Positions 45,941-56,850 of a DNA stretch of 64,000 nucleotides are shown here, one piece after another (the stretch's first letter is position 1; every line of letters starts with the position of its first letter). Source of the DNA: Plasmodium coatneyi (taxonomy: Eukaryota > Apicomplexa > Aconoidasida > Haemosporida > Plasmodiidae); assembly GCF_001680005.1 (NCBI RefSeq), contig NC_033568.1:124001-188000 (forward strand), written 5' to 3'. The notes under the pieces are model-generated. The model was not told the DNA's origin and searched no databases. It saw only the letters and a program-made list of their open reading frames with translations. Made by a program: the position numbers and the translations under genes.

Positions 45941-47661
45941 ATGGCAAAACCAGCAGAAGGAACATCGTACCTACAGGTTAGTGCTTACTTTATTTAGAAT
46001 GTACATTTCCATACATGTGAAATGAAATACTATAATTTATGTTTACATTGCAGTTAAAATATAAAAAAAATAAAAGTGTATAAGAAATGAAATAATACAT
46101 ATGTGTGAATATTCCTATGCTTCCAACCACCTAACAACCCACCTACCACCAATCACCACGTTTACAGGCCGCAAACTTACAAATGTTAGATTCAAGAAAA
46201 CTTTTCTATAATACCGTCGATGGGAACGGTGAAGGGAGCGTCCAAGTGAATTACGTTTACTGTCAGCGTATTAATGATACGGGGAAAAAGATAGAAGGGA
46301 AGCTGAAGGAATGTACTGAAATTGGATCTAATGCTGAGAAGATTGCAAATGGTCTTTGTTACGTTCTTATGAAAAAGAAAGAAGCACAAGCACCAGCAAC
46401 CGACACCAAGCCATTAGGGCGAGTGCCGGAGCTTCCGCCTCCACCTGGACCACCCGGACTCGGCGATACGGACGAGTTCGCCGAGTCGGCCGAATTGGAC
46501 AAATCGTTCAATAAATCCCTTTGTCATTTTCTCTATTACTGGCTTGGTAAGGAGGTGTGGGAAAGTAACGGCAGTTTAAGTAGTTCTAAATTCTTAGAGG
46601 TGATGAAAAAAATATATGAAGCACTCCAATTATTCAATGTTAAGGACAATTGCAAACTTTTATACGACGACACCACCCCTAACAAACTTCCTTCCACCAC
46701 TACCAACTTGACCAAGGACCTCTTTGGTTATCGAAAAACGGTGTTTGATTTCACCTTCGACTACGAAGGTATAAAGAAAAAATTAGCCATCGTTGACAAC
46801 AACTCTTGTGATGAAGGTTATTACAAACACCTGGCGGCAGCTAAAACGGCACTTGAAATAGTGAAGCAGGATTGTGAGGGCAAAGGGCCCAAATGGGACA
46901 AAGATCCATATTGTAAGGAATTTAGAAATAAGTACGATTTAAGCAATAATAATAAAAACCCACTAACCTTAACAATTAATGTAATACAGGATACTTCAGA
47001 AAAAGTTACAAGGTACAATATCACTAACTTAGTTCTAAAATATACAGCTCAGTACATGCAGGAGCTCGCTAAGAAGCACCATGACACTGCAGCAGAAGTA
47101 GAACAGATTGCTGCCGGCCCAATCGTCTCTTCCGCAGTTGCCTCATTAGTAGGACTTCCTACCATCCTTTTCCTCCTTTACAAGGTAACTATTTGGGCAC
47201 ATTTGAAATATAAATAACATCATTTACTAACATTTGTCTTAGTCTAGGAAGGGGGAAATATAGAATAAACTATATTATGTGATACACGTTCCAACTCTAA
47301 CAACCTTCCTCCCATCTATCAACTTCGTCCCTCCTTTCTTTCCTTCTTATCGTAGTATAATCTTTTGCCCTCTTGGATCCACAACAATATTGGGAATAGC
47401 AACAGCAGAAGAGGAAGGAACACAAGAAAAAAAGGATCCACTGTGGAACGTCATCACTTTGACGATGACATATTAACAACAGAAACGTATTCTACTGATA
47501 TGTCCACAACAATAGGTTCCACAACATTCGATTCGTCAACAATAGATGCATCTACTATATATAATGATCGATCCCCTGGACGACGACCACCTCAAAGAAC
47601 AGGAGCTAATATGTCAAATCAACATGGACGAAGAAATAACATAGCTTATCAGCGCATCTAG
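45941..47661 (+). CDS. KIR protein on the plus strand, with GC-rich insert
   Basis: Exons 45941-45976 (MAKPAEGTSYLQ), 46168-47184 and 47356-47661, phase 0, 452 residues; the longest three-exon KIR here. Exon 2 has FYNTVDGNGEG, GLCYVLMKKKEAQ, then an insertion of about 45 residues (Pro-rich, PELPPPPGPPGLGDTDEF), then LCHFLYYWLGKEVW, FDFTFDYEGIKKKLA, CDEGYYKHLAAAKTALEIVKQDC and YCKEFRNKYDL. Residues TTPNKLPSTTT (about 179-192) are encoded by DNA that matches the family's intron repeat. The membrane segment ends FLLYK|GTAACT. Exon 3 starts [13 protein letters not shown] and ends IAYQRI. It is the only KIR on this strand and diverges from the KIR at 42216. Function by family: surface variant antigen. 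Confidence 0.88.
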
Positions 47662-48418
47662 AACACACAGTTAAGAATGAAAACTGTGTAAAATGACGAA
47701 CACAGTTAAAATGAAAAACTGTGTAAAATGTGAACACAGTTAAAATGAAAACTGTATAAAATGTGAACACAGTTAAAATGTGCAAACTGTGTAAAATGTG
47801 AACACAGTTAAAAATGTGCAAACTGTGTAAAATGTGGAAACGGTTAAAATGAAAACTATAAAATGGTTAGAGTAATGTGTAAACTGTAAAATGAAAACTG
47901 GAAAAATTCGAAACACTAAATTAACAACAGCGAATGATGAAACGTGCAAAAAAGATTTCCGTCCTTGCCGTAGCTTTTGCGCGAAGAAAGTGCAACGTGC
48001 AGCAGGAAGCGCGCGCAAAGCGAAATTACACGGCGTGAAATATTTACAAAAAAACGAGATTGAAAAAAAAAAATAAAATAAAAAAAAAGAATAACCACCA
48101 ATAAAATTGATTTTGCGGGGAAAGAAAAAAATTAAAAATTGGACGCACCAAAAAAATAAGATTGAAAAGAACAAAAAAAAAAAACATCCATAAAATTGAT
48201 ATTTCAAAAAAAAAAAATTTAATAATCCAGTGCACAAAAAAAAAAGAAAAGGAAAAGAAAATAGGGAAGAAATGCCAGTTTGTAGTTTGCAGAATGTATG
48301 AACTTCGCATAACCGTTTATATTAAGTGTGTTACATTACACATCGAAGTTTTTGCATGCTACTTATAATGTGAGCAGAAATAGTAGATTCTACTTATTGC
48401 TTGGAGGAAGGACGAATA
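47662..48418. repeat. Hairpin-forming tandem array and spacer
   Basis: Bases 47668-47850 are about six units, each with AACTGTGT, a 9-base spacer and ACACAGTT, so each can fold into an 8-bp hairpin. Bases 47940-48050 are an unusually CpG-rich patch. The rest is A-rich. I support no gene here. Confidence 0.8.
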
Positions 48419-50654
48419 TTACGTGGGATGATAACGTATATTCCTGCGACGACCTCCTGGTGTATTGATCCTTCTTCCTGCAGTGGATGATCGTGTGGTA
48501 GTAGTGTATGGGGTGGAGTGTTCAGTGTTAGAATCCTCTACTGAATCCTCCGCTGTAGACTCTTCCGTCGATCCGTACGTTGAGGCGTAATTGGAGTCTC
48601 TTGTTGAGTCGTCCAATGTGGAGTCCCCTTCTGTAGAGGCTTCTGTTGTTGAATATTGGGTAGAAGAATATTCCATGGAATCGTCGTCGTCCGTTTCCAT
48701 ATTCAAGTTACGTTCGATGGATCTTTTCCTTCTTCTTTTAGAGTAGGTGTTACTTTTCGGAGTGAATATGGAGGTGTACTGAGAACGAAGAAGGAGGCAC
48801 ATTGAAGCATATAATATATATGTGTATATTACCGTGCAATTTACATTTATCCTAAATATAAAGGTATATAATTGTATGTTAGCGTGTATAAATTTCTAAT
48901 CCTAGTGTACCTTATATAGGAAGAAACCCATTAATGGTAATGCTACAGCTGCAGAAACAACAGGTGGAATAATAGTAGAAAGGGGTGATGGCGATGAACC
49001 ATCACCTGTTGAACCCGTCAGACTTCCTGAATCTTCTGTACTTGCCAATCCTGCTACAGCGTTCTTATTTGCAGCATCAGAAACAGCTCCTGGATGCTTC
49101 GCTGCAACTGCTGCTTCAGCAAGACCACCTGGGACACCACCCCTGGGGAGAGTAACTCCATTTTCTTCAGCTTTTTCAACTTTCTTTGTTTCCGTGGGTA
49201 CTTGTGAAGCAGAACCAGCTTTCCCTGGAGTACCATGGTCCTCAGGGACAGCAGGAGAAAGAGTAACGGCATCTCCTTCCTTAGGACCTTTACCTGCAAC
49301 GGAAGAGTAAATAAAGAAGGAAGGGGGAGAAGGGAAGGTTAATTATGTAGGACCCGCATCTGTTAGAAAAAGAGTGGTGTTGATGCACCAGGAGGGTGCT
49401 GCTGTCCCCTGCATGTGTATTCCAGTAATAATACTTCTGGATTATAATGTAGTATTTGTTATGTGCTCCATTACTTGGTTGATCTGGTAGACTTGGTGCA
49501 CCGGATGGACCCTGTGCACCTGCTGGACCGGATGGACCAGTTTCCCCTCTTGACCCTAAAGAAGAATTAGCATCAAATGTGTAAAATAAAATGAAGAAAA
49601 TATTATCAGCGTAGGATGGTAGTGTTCCTCCTAGGATGGGTGGATAGGATGGTGTGGTGTTTAAGGTGGTGGTACATGTGCACCCATAACAGGGGTGCAT
49701 CCCTGTGGGGGGGTGCAAATGCTCCCTCTATGTGCGTTATACCTTCCGCCTCCTTACCCTTTCCTTCCTGTCCTACAGCTTGTGGCGAAGACTCCTGTGT
49801 CGATAAGGAGGTGTAATCATTTGTATTGACTGCGTTCGGCTGAGCAACCTCCTGACCCTCGGTACTGATAGGGCATTCTGCCTGTGTCCCTAATTTGGAT
49901 AATAGCTTTAACGGTTCCTTAGGATCCGCACTACTGTTTCTACCGAACATTCCTCCAAATACAGAGCAGTATGGTGGCTTCTTCTCCATCTCAACCAAAC
50001 AACTGCTTCTCATATCCACGTAGTCATCTTTAATTCCCTCTAAGTATTTCCTGCACCCTCCGTTGCATTCATCTTTAATTTTACTTACCTTACTCTTTAT
50101 TTGGCTGTAATCTTGGTAGTAATCGTATACATTTTTCAACTTTCCGAATTCTTCTTTTCTTATGCCAGGGCATAAATTTCTGCACCACTCCCCATGAACT
50201 ATTGTTGGCAAAATTTCATAAATTTTACTAATAACTCCTGGAAATGAAGAAGATTCCTCCAATATTCTGGATATGGTGCCTCCCAGCCAATAATAGAAAT
50301 ATTGGCAATGGAGAGTATCCCTACCTTCCTTAAAACTACTTTTAGGTATATTACACCATGCATGTATAATTTTTCGCAGTTCCTGCTTATGATTCTCAAG
50401 CTCGTCGAACTCACTCCCTAATAGGTTCTGGACTAGATCAATTTTATCACTACATGAACTTCCCATGGCGCTTCCTTCAATTTTTTGGTAAAAGACTCCA
50501 GTGATCCTTCCTCCATTACAATTTCCCTGTGGACATCAAAAATTACAATGTATATTATACTTTACACATATATACGTATATTATTATAACATATAATATA
50601 CTCAACACATTTTACTCATACTATTCTTTCATTCGTCCTTACCTCACTTGACAT
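48419..50654 (-). CDS. Five-exon KIR protein with a collagen-like mini-exon
   Basis: Exons 50643-50654 (MSSE), 49758-50526, 49475-49555, 48911-49293 and 48419-48778. Phases run 0, 1, 1, 0 and give 534 residues. Exon 2 is the KIR ectodomain: GVFYQKIEGS, WCNIPKSSFK, CQYFYYWLGGTIS, WCRNLCPG, YDYYQDYSQIKSKVSKIKDEC, CRKYLEGIKDDYVDMRSSC. Exon 3 is 27 codons in Gly-X-Y style (GSRGETGPSGPAGAQGPSG). Exon 4 has a charged linker, the stretch VPGGLAEAAVAAKHPGA, and the membrane segment (MGFFLYK|GTACAC). Exon 5 starts YTSIFTPKSN, has a Lys/Arg cluster, a repetitive acidic Ser/Thr tail with ST-x-x-ST units and ends NIRYHPT. The additional exons separate the ectodomain from the membrane by some 130 residues, unlike other KIRs here. 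Splice sites are by inspection. Confidence 0.78.
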
Positions 50655-52492
50655 GTTCCCCTTCTTTATACTGATTCTGTGTATTCCATATATATTTCTT
50701 TGTATAATACACTTATTCTAATGATCACCATCAGTCTTTGAATAAATTTCGAACTTGTACATAAGTATTATTCAGTCTTTATTATAATTACTCCGCAGAT
50801 GTATATATGGAATTCCTACTCCTTCACTTAGGTACTCAGTTCATTTTCCTTATACAACATGTACTTCATGGTGAATTTGGATTGTACCAATATATATGTT
50901 ATTCATATATTATTTACATGTTACCTGTATGAAATATTAATTACTGAATATACACAGAAGGTGGGAAGGAAGATGGTAAGTTGGGGGACGGACTATGGTG
51001 GTTCTGTGTGGAGTACCTTATATTCATTCTTCCCTTTTTAAATTTATTATACATTGTGTGGATTTGAGCATTATTATATTATCCTTTATTTTTCCCCTCT
51101 GTTCTTTTTTTTTTTTTTTTGAAATATAATTTTTTCCCTTTTTTAAAATTAAAAATTTTTAAATTATGTTATTCAGGCTATAAAAATATTCAACATTTAG
51201 AATTTCCATTAGAACTGCTTTATGAAATATGTGCATTTATTTATTATGGGGCATTTCACTTCCCTCTTGTACTTATGTATTCAAGAATATTTTCTACTGC
51301 ATATATATATTCATTGGAAGGAAAATATGTGGAATATGGTTCTCAAATTTTATTATTTGAAATTGTTCTATTCGGTATTTATGAAAATATGCACGTGTCT
51401 CTATATATGGATACTCCTCTCAGGAGCCCCATTTCTGCTTGTTAGGTATTTCCATTGCGCAAAAATAAAATTTCCTTTTCCCTTCTTTTTTTTTTTCCCT
51501 TTCTTTTTTTCCTTCCTTTTCTTTCTCTTCTTTTTCCTTCCTTTTCTTTCTCTTCTTTTTCCTTCCTTTTTTTTTTGGACAAATTTATATTAGGGCATTC
51601 TTTTTTTCTATGGACAATTTTTTTTTTGACAACTTTTTTTGGTGCAATTTTTTCTGTGTGACAAAATTTATATTAGGGCATTTCTTTCTTTTTTTGGACA
51701 ATTTTTCTTTGACGCTTTTTTTTCTTTGGACAATTTTTTTCTGTGTGACAAAATTTATATTAGGATATTTTTTTTTTGACTACTATTATACCTAAATTAT
51801 AGTAAAATAACGCGGAACACGCAGCTTTCTTCCTATTTTATGCAGGGACTATTATTCCCGTTTTATGTGAAGTGTGCATCTAAAAGATGTGTATAACCAT
51901 AAAAGGAGGTTGCAAACATGTTCGCGAAAACCCGTGCGAACTCTCGCGCACAATTTGAAACACTTTTTCAAATGTACATAATTAGAACTTAAAAGGGAAG
52001 GAAAAGAAAGAATTATTAAGATTAAAAAAAAATATATTATGAAGTCAAAGTTTTTGTAACAAAATAAATAAGCATTTTTTAATTCTTCAATAAAGAAGAA
52101 ATTCACCAAACAAGTCAAAATAAAGTGAGAAAAAAATATTTTTTTTCACTTCCACTTATATTAATTACACGTGAACGTAATCAATTTAATACACAAAACA
52201 AAAAAAAAATGTGGACAAAGTAGGAAGTAGTATGAGCATTATAACACACTGTTTATGTTGCTTAATGAAAGGGAAAAGTAAAATATTATTATCATGTTTT
52301 ATTTCTATTTATATGCCCTTCAGATCATATTAAGCATTTCGTAATAAGTGATCTAAATATACAATTCCTTTATCATGCACATTCTCTTCCTTTTCACACT
52401 CCTCAAACAACAACAATGCCAAAGATTAGCATCCACAACTTAACTGTTAAACGATTGTTCGGCTTATACGAAACTTTACACAATTGTTGCTG
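50655..52492. other. Intergenic region, T-rich
   Basis: No gene supported. Bases 51470-51790 are poly-T tracts interspersed with TTGGACAATTTTT and TTTATATTAGGGCATT repeats. Bases 52035-52165 are the SICA 3'-flank element in minus orientation, downstream of the SICA/STP1-like gene. A short CpG-containing patch lies at 51925-51950. Confidence 0.7.
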
Positions 52493-52882
52493 TTATAACT
52501 CGTCCGCCCCGTTCACCTCTTCAATGTTGTCCAATAGGTGCTTGAACCAATCTGTTTTTTGACTGTTCCATTCCATAAGGTCATGTTGTTTTGCAACCCA
52601 CCGCTTCCACAACACCTTTTTATGACTGTCCGTGGATGGAATATCACTACTAACATGTAGTCTGTTCTGTTTGTCATTCCGGTAATGTTCTTTCCATTCA
52701 CTCTCTAAGGTGTTGAACCAAGGTTGTGTTTTAATTCCTTCTAACAAGACTTTATTTTTTTCGATCCAATGGATCCAATATAAGTTCTGATGTTTCTTCC
52801 TTGAGAGAAAAAGATTCTCTAAAGGAAAAATGTTGTTCCTTTCCTAATTTTTCCCTTTATTCATAAACTCAAATCTCATAAA
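52493..52882 (-). pseudogene. Tryptophan-rich STP1/SURFIN-like tail behind stop codons
   Basis: In exactly the same frame as the last exon of the SICA-like gene (52883-53191) the sequence continues after TAA (52883-52885) and a second stop TAG (52844-52846) for about 116 open codons to TAA at 52493. The content is paired Trp motifs: YWIHWIEKNK, PWFNTLESEWKEHY, LWKRWVAKQHDLMEW, DWFKHLLDNIEE. This is the layout I know from the cytoplasmic part of P. vivax STP1 and SURFIN-type proteins. With two nonsense codons it is probably not translated, unless by readthrough or splicing around them. Its conservation suggests the stops are fairly recent. Confidence 0.75.
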
Positions 52883-54998
52883 TTATTCCATGATCATTTC
52901 TAGAAAATCGACTCTGTTCATTAATTCGCATTCTTCGTTTTGGTTTTGGTTTTGATATTCGTTTAGTAATTCTAAGTGAATATCAATAATAGTCTTTCGA
53001 TTGACATGTTCCTCTTGCTGCATTTCTGTACTATGTAGAGGGTGACCTTCTCCTTCTTTCATTAGGATATATTCATAAGGTGCGTAGGATATTGTTAGAT
53101 CTGTTCCGTCCCTGTGTTCCTCTAAAGGGGGATCGGGTATTCGTGTCATACGTTTGCAGCGCTTTTTTTGGGGGCCGAACATTCCGAAATACTGCAAGAA
53201 ATGAAGGTTGTTAGGGTGTAAGGAAGGGAAGTGTGTTGAAGAATAAGAAGAAAAATGTATGAAAGAAAATGTAGCTACTGTATTGGCGGTAATGATAATT
53301 ATAACATATATGAGTATGTATGTGCTCTATATGTGGTATTTTATGTGCACATACAATACATATGGACACATACAATGACATATGATGGTGCTAATATAGT
53401 ATGCATGTATGTGCCCGATTATATATATATGTGCCTCATACCTTGGTAAGGAGGTAAACAATGACGACAGTTCCAAGTAGTACAGGAGCCAAAGGAAGGT
53501 ATGGGATAAGGAGGTCGGAAGGGTTCTCGATCCTGTCAGTAAGTGGTTGAACGATAGGAGTGCGTGGGACAGGAACTTTTGAATCACTCCCTCCTCCTTT
53601 AGTACCCCTGGATGATAATGTTGGTGTTGCCGTAACAGTCCCTGCCTTTAATGATGTTGATGTGTCCACCGACGGAGTCTGCAGAGTATCCTTCTGAACA
53701 TCATTACCAGTACTAACACCTACCCCTGGAACACCTGGTACAACACCACCTGCACCCGGTACTAAACCACCCAGTACACCAGCACCAGCTGCACCATTAG
53801 GTTGATGGGTACCACTACTACTTGCATCAACTGTTCCAGTTCGGGGTTCAATGGGCTGAGCTTGAGGCTCAACAGGACCTGCTGGGGCGTCTTCTTCGTC
53901 CTCCTCAATGCTCTCTCGATCCTCCACGAACCCATCCCCACTTCCTGCTAAATCTGCTACCTACGAATAAGTATACCATACATATATGTTCAATTCATTT
54001 TTATTTCCATGTATTCATTCTACTTTCTTATAATAATGGAGATAATATACTCCAACTTTCTGCATAATGTACTGTCTATATATTAATATAAATTATACTA
54101 CACTTACTCCCAAAATATCCCTCATCATATCATCCAAATTTTCCTCTTCTTGTTCATCGAACGGTGCTCCTTCTTGGAACCATGTACTAGTCAGTCCGGT
54201 TGGAGAGGGTTGTGGGACACTTGCCGCTCCTGGATTTTCATTTTCCGCTCTACATTCTCCTTCCTTCTTTCCTTTTCCTTCACTTCCTTTATTTATTATT
54301 TCCATAATTTCTTTCCTCTTTTCCATACTAATCTTAATATATTTTAACATCTGCATTCGGCCCAACTTCACAGGATCCAATTTTCCATATTTGCATTCCA
54401 TACACGTCCCTTCTATATCAGAATCCTTGTTTAGATTGTTCATTGCTTTAAATGCATTCTCTACAACATGTTCCTTTCCACAATGACCACGTAGGTATTG
54501 ATATAACCACACATTCATCAATGTACAGCGTATGTACTCCCTTATTTGGGCCACAACCACTCCTCTTTTGCATGGATGTCCTCCCGTTGTCTTTATTTTT
54601 AACAAGTTCTCCAGAATGAACTCACATACTTCCAACTCTTCCTGTGTCATTTTTTCTCCTTTTTCCGTGTTCACTCCTTCGCATAGACTCTTACCAGTTC
54701 CTTCAGTATCTTTCTCCATCATTCGATCTAAGAATTCACCAACCCAACGTACTATGAACCCAGCTAATATTGACTGCAAATTGAGAATAATGTGTTCATA
54801 TATGTTCTTTGTGCATTATGTAATATATTTATTATCATCAGGGAAGAATAATATGTTTCGGGACAGAGACATATTGAAACATTGTATACAGTTTACACTA
54901 TGTTATATTACCTCCCATTCACTCCTGCTCCTTCTACTATAACTCCTACGCTGCAACCACCTGTCCCTTAAATCTTCAAATTCACTCCTCTGAGCCAT
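52883..54998 (-). CDS. SICA/STP1-like antigen, four exons, with elastin-like segment
   Basis: Exons 54912-54998 (MAQRSEFEDLRDRW), 54108-54773, 53442-53960 and 52883-53191, all phase 0, 526 residues to the first stop. Exon 2 is a SICA-type unit: LCEG, VCEFILENLLKI, YIRCTLMNVWLYQYLRGHCGKEHV, CMECKYG. Exon 3 is acidic then Gly/Pro/Val-rich, including GAAGAGVLGGLVPG (53754-53795) and VPGVPGVGV (53715-53741), and ends in a membrane segment (IVYLLTK|GTATGA). Exon 4 starts YFGMFGPQKKRCKR and has RKTIIDIHLELLNEYQ, the SICA C-terminal signature in diverged form. The compact layout matches type II SICAvar, while the Trp-rich sequence downstream resembles STP1, so it may be an STP1 relative. It is expected in the host-cell membrane if expressed. 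The 3' element found at SICAvars follows it at 52035-52165. Confidence 0.8.
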
Positions 54999-56289
54999 TT
55001 TCCTATTGTACACATAATGTGCTACTTTGCAAATGGGAACAATAATTCATCGGATACTACATGCAACGCATTTTTCCCATCCACATTATCATTTGATGAC
55101 TGATTTGTACAAAGGAACAGAATTCCTCATTCTCGCTCCCTTCTTCCTTTTATCCATGTTTAGAAGCATCATTGTACATATTTTATATACTATCTCATAT
55201 ACTACTTCGCCCATTATTTCCTTTTTTCCTTCTTATTCAACGTCACACTCCCTCAGAACAATTTTCCTCGTGAAGAAGGTGCCCCTTCCACATGAATGTG
55301 CTACCAAATTAATATGAAGGAATTGTCACTAGAGGCAGCTGCCAGAAGAAATAATTATGAGCAACTTCTCCAAACATGAATATTTTTATATAAACTTGCT
55401 TCTACCATTTGATAAGATCAAGTTGTCATAATAAAGTTGCCTTAAATAATGTGCTCATCACGGGGATGGCCAAGAAAGAGGACGTTGCTTTCTCCGTTAA
55501 AAATTGTCACAAAAAAAAAAGTTTTTCTCAGTATAAGTTGTTCACCACAAAAAAATTAATCCAAACGGAAGTAGGAAATTATGAAGAAAAAATTATTGTC
55601 ACACGGGAAAATACTAATATAAACACATAAATTTTCTGTTACATAATTTTCCTATATAGAGAATGCCAACAACATACTACCAAAAAATAAATTATAAAAA
55701 CAGAAAAAAAAATGCTCACGCACCGACAGAAATTAATTGTCACTGCAGAATGCATGCATTCTAACGTTGTTCAACTGGATCCTATGGACCATCCTAAGTG
55801 TATTTCCGCTCTACAACAATTTTATATTTTTCTCATCAAATAGAAAATAACCCGAATAAAAAAAAATATATACAACATTCCGTTGCATTATCCACCAATA
55901 TTTATCCATATATTTACGGTGCAGAATTCATTTGTGCGAAAAAGAACAACCATCAACATGAATCCTCCTTTCCTAACTTTCCCTCTCATTCTATTTCACC
56001 CTTGCGTATTATGATAAAAATTGTTAAATAAATAGTTTCTGCAAATAGAAACGCCCCAAAATAAAACGAAAAGAATATTGTTCTTAGAAGAGATATTTAA
56101 AATATAAATAGAAAAAATGAAATTCCAAAAAAAGAAAAGTGGTAAAAATGGAATTTCCACCAATAATTGCCTTAAAAGGGAAGTTGCACTACACGGAAAT
56201 TATACCATACTGTTGGGTTCACGGTTTACATTGCAGTATTCACGGCTTAGGCTTCAGGGTTCACGGTTTCGGGTGCAGGGTTCATGGCT

Positions 56290-56405
56290 TAATGTTTGTG
56301 TTCCTGAGGAACAGGTTCCGAGTTCAAATTCCGGGTTTAGGGAAGGAAGACTTTGTTCCTAAGGGAAGATGTTCTATGTTCAGATTGCGGGTTTAGGGTG
56401 TAGTA
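56290..56405 (+). pseudogene. Relic of a SICAvar tail exon
   Basis: VPEEQVPSSNSGFRE-like coding sequence is followed by a one-base insertion (GGGAAGGAAGAC in place of GGGAGGAAGAC), then CGFRV-like codons and a stop in another frame. It ends GGGTTTAGGGTGTAGTA, exactly as the tails at 18600 and 26045 do, and the SICA 3' element follows. The upstream SICA exons are missing. Confidence 0.75.
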
Positions 56406-56411
56406 TAAATA

Positions 56412-56505
56412 TTTTTCTTTTTTTTTCTTTTTTTTTCTTTTTTTTTCTTTTTTTTTCTTTTTTTTTCTTTTTTTTTCTTTTTTTTTCTTTTTTTTTCTTT
56501 TTTTT

Positions 56506-56537
<32 letters not shown>

Positions 56538-56558
56538 CTTTTTTTTTCTTTTTTTTTT
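56412..56558 (+). repeat. CTTTTTTTT minisatellite, about 16 copies
   Basis: A near-perfect 9-10 base unit; it sits where other SICA 3' flanks have one simple T-run, so it is an expansion of that run. Open frames of Phe or Lys across it are artefacts. Confidence 0.95.
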
Positions 56559-56574
56559 GTTTGTTTTGCATGAA

Positions 56575-56850
56575 AGTGTTTACATTGTTGATGTGTAATT
56601 AATATAAGTGGAAGTGAAAAAAATATTTCCTCCTTCACTTTATTTTGATTTGTTTGGGATAATTTCTTTTTTTATTGAAGAATTAAAAAATGCTTATTCA
56701 TTCTGTTATAAAATTTTTTAACTTCAAAATATTTTTTTTTTGTTTTTTTAAAATAAATAGTTCTTCAAAAATGTCAGGATCTTTTTTCGTTTTTCCGCGC
56801 CCCTTGCTGGGAGTATTCCTTTCCTTATGTGCTTATTCAAACTTATAAAT
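56575..56850 (+). other. SICAvar 3'-flank element (copy at the relic)
   Basis: Same motif order as at 18640-18925: ATTAATATAAGTGGAAGTGAAA, CTTTATTTTGATTTGTTTGG, TTTATTGAAGAATTAAAAAATGC, TTCTTCAAAAATGTCAGGATC. Confidence 0.8.

Noticed and set aside
47891..48076. Small basic protein (Lys/Arg/Ala-rich)
   Set aside because: No homologous feature, flanked by repeats; kept only as a composition anomaly.
52493..52747. A separate small Trp-rich gene
   Set aside because: The frame is continuous with the SICA-like last exon apart from two stops and has no own start or promoter, so a stranded tail is the better reading.
56369..56638. Poly-Phe and poly-Lys frames
   Set aside because: Entirely within the CTTTTTTTT array.
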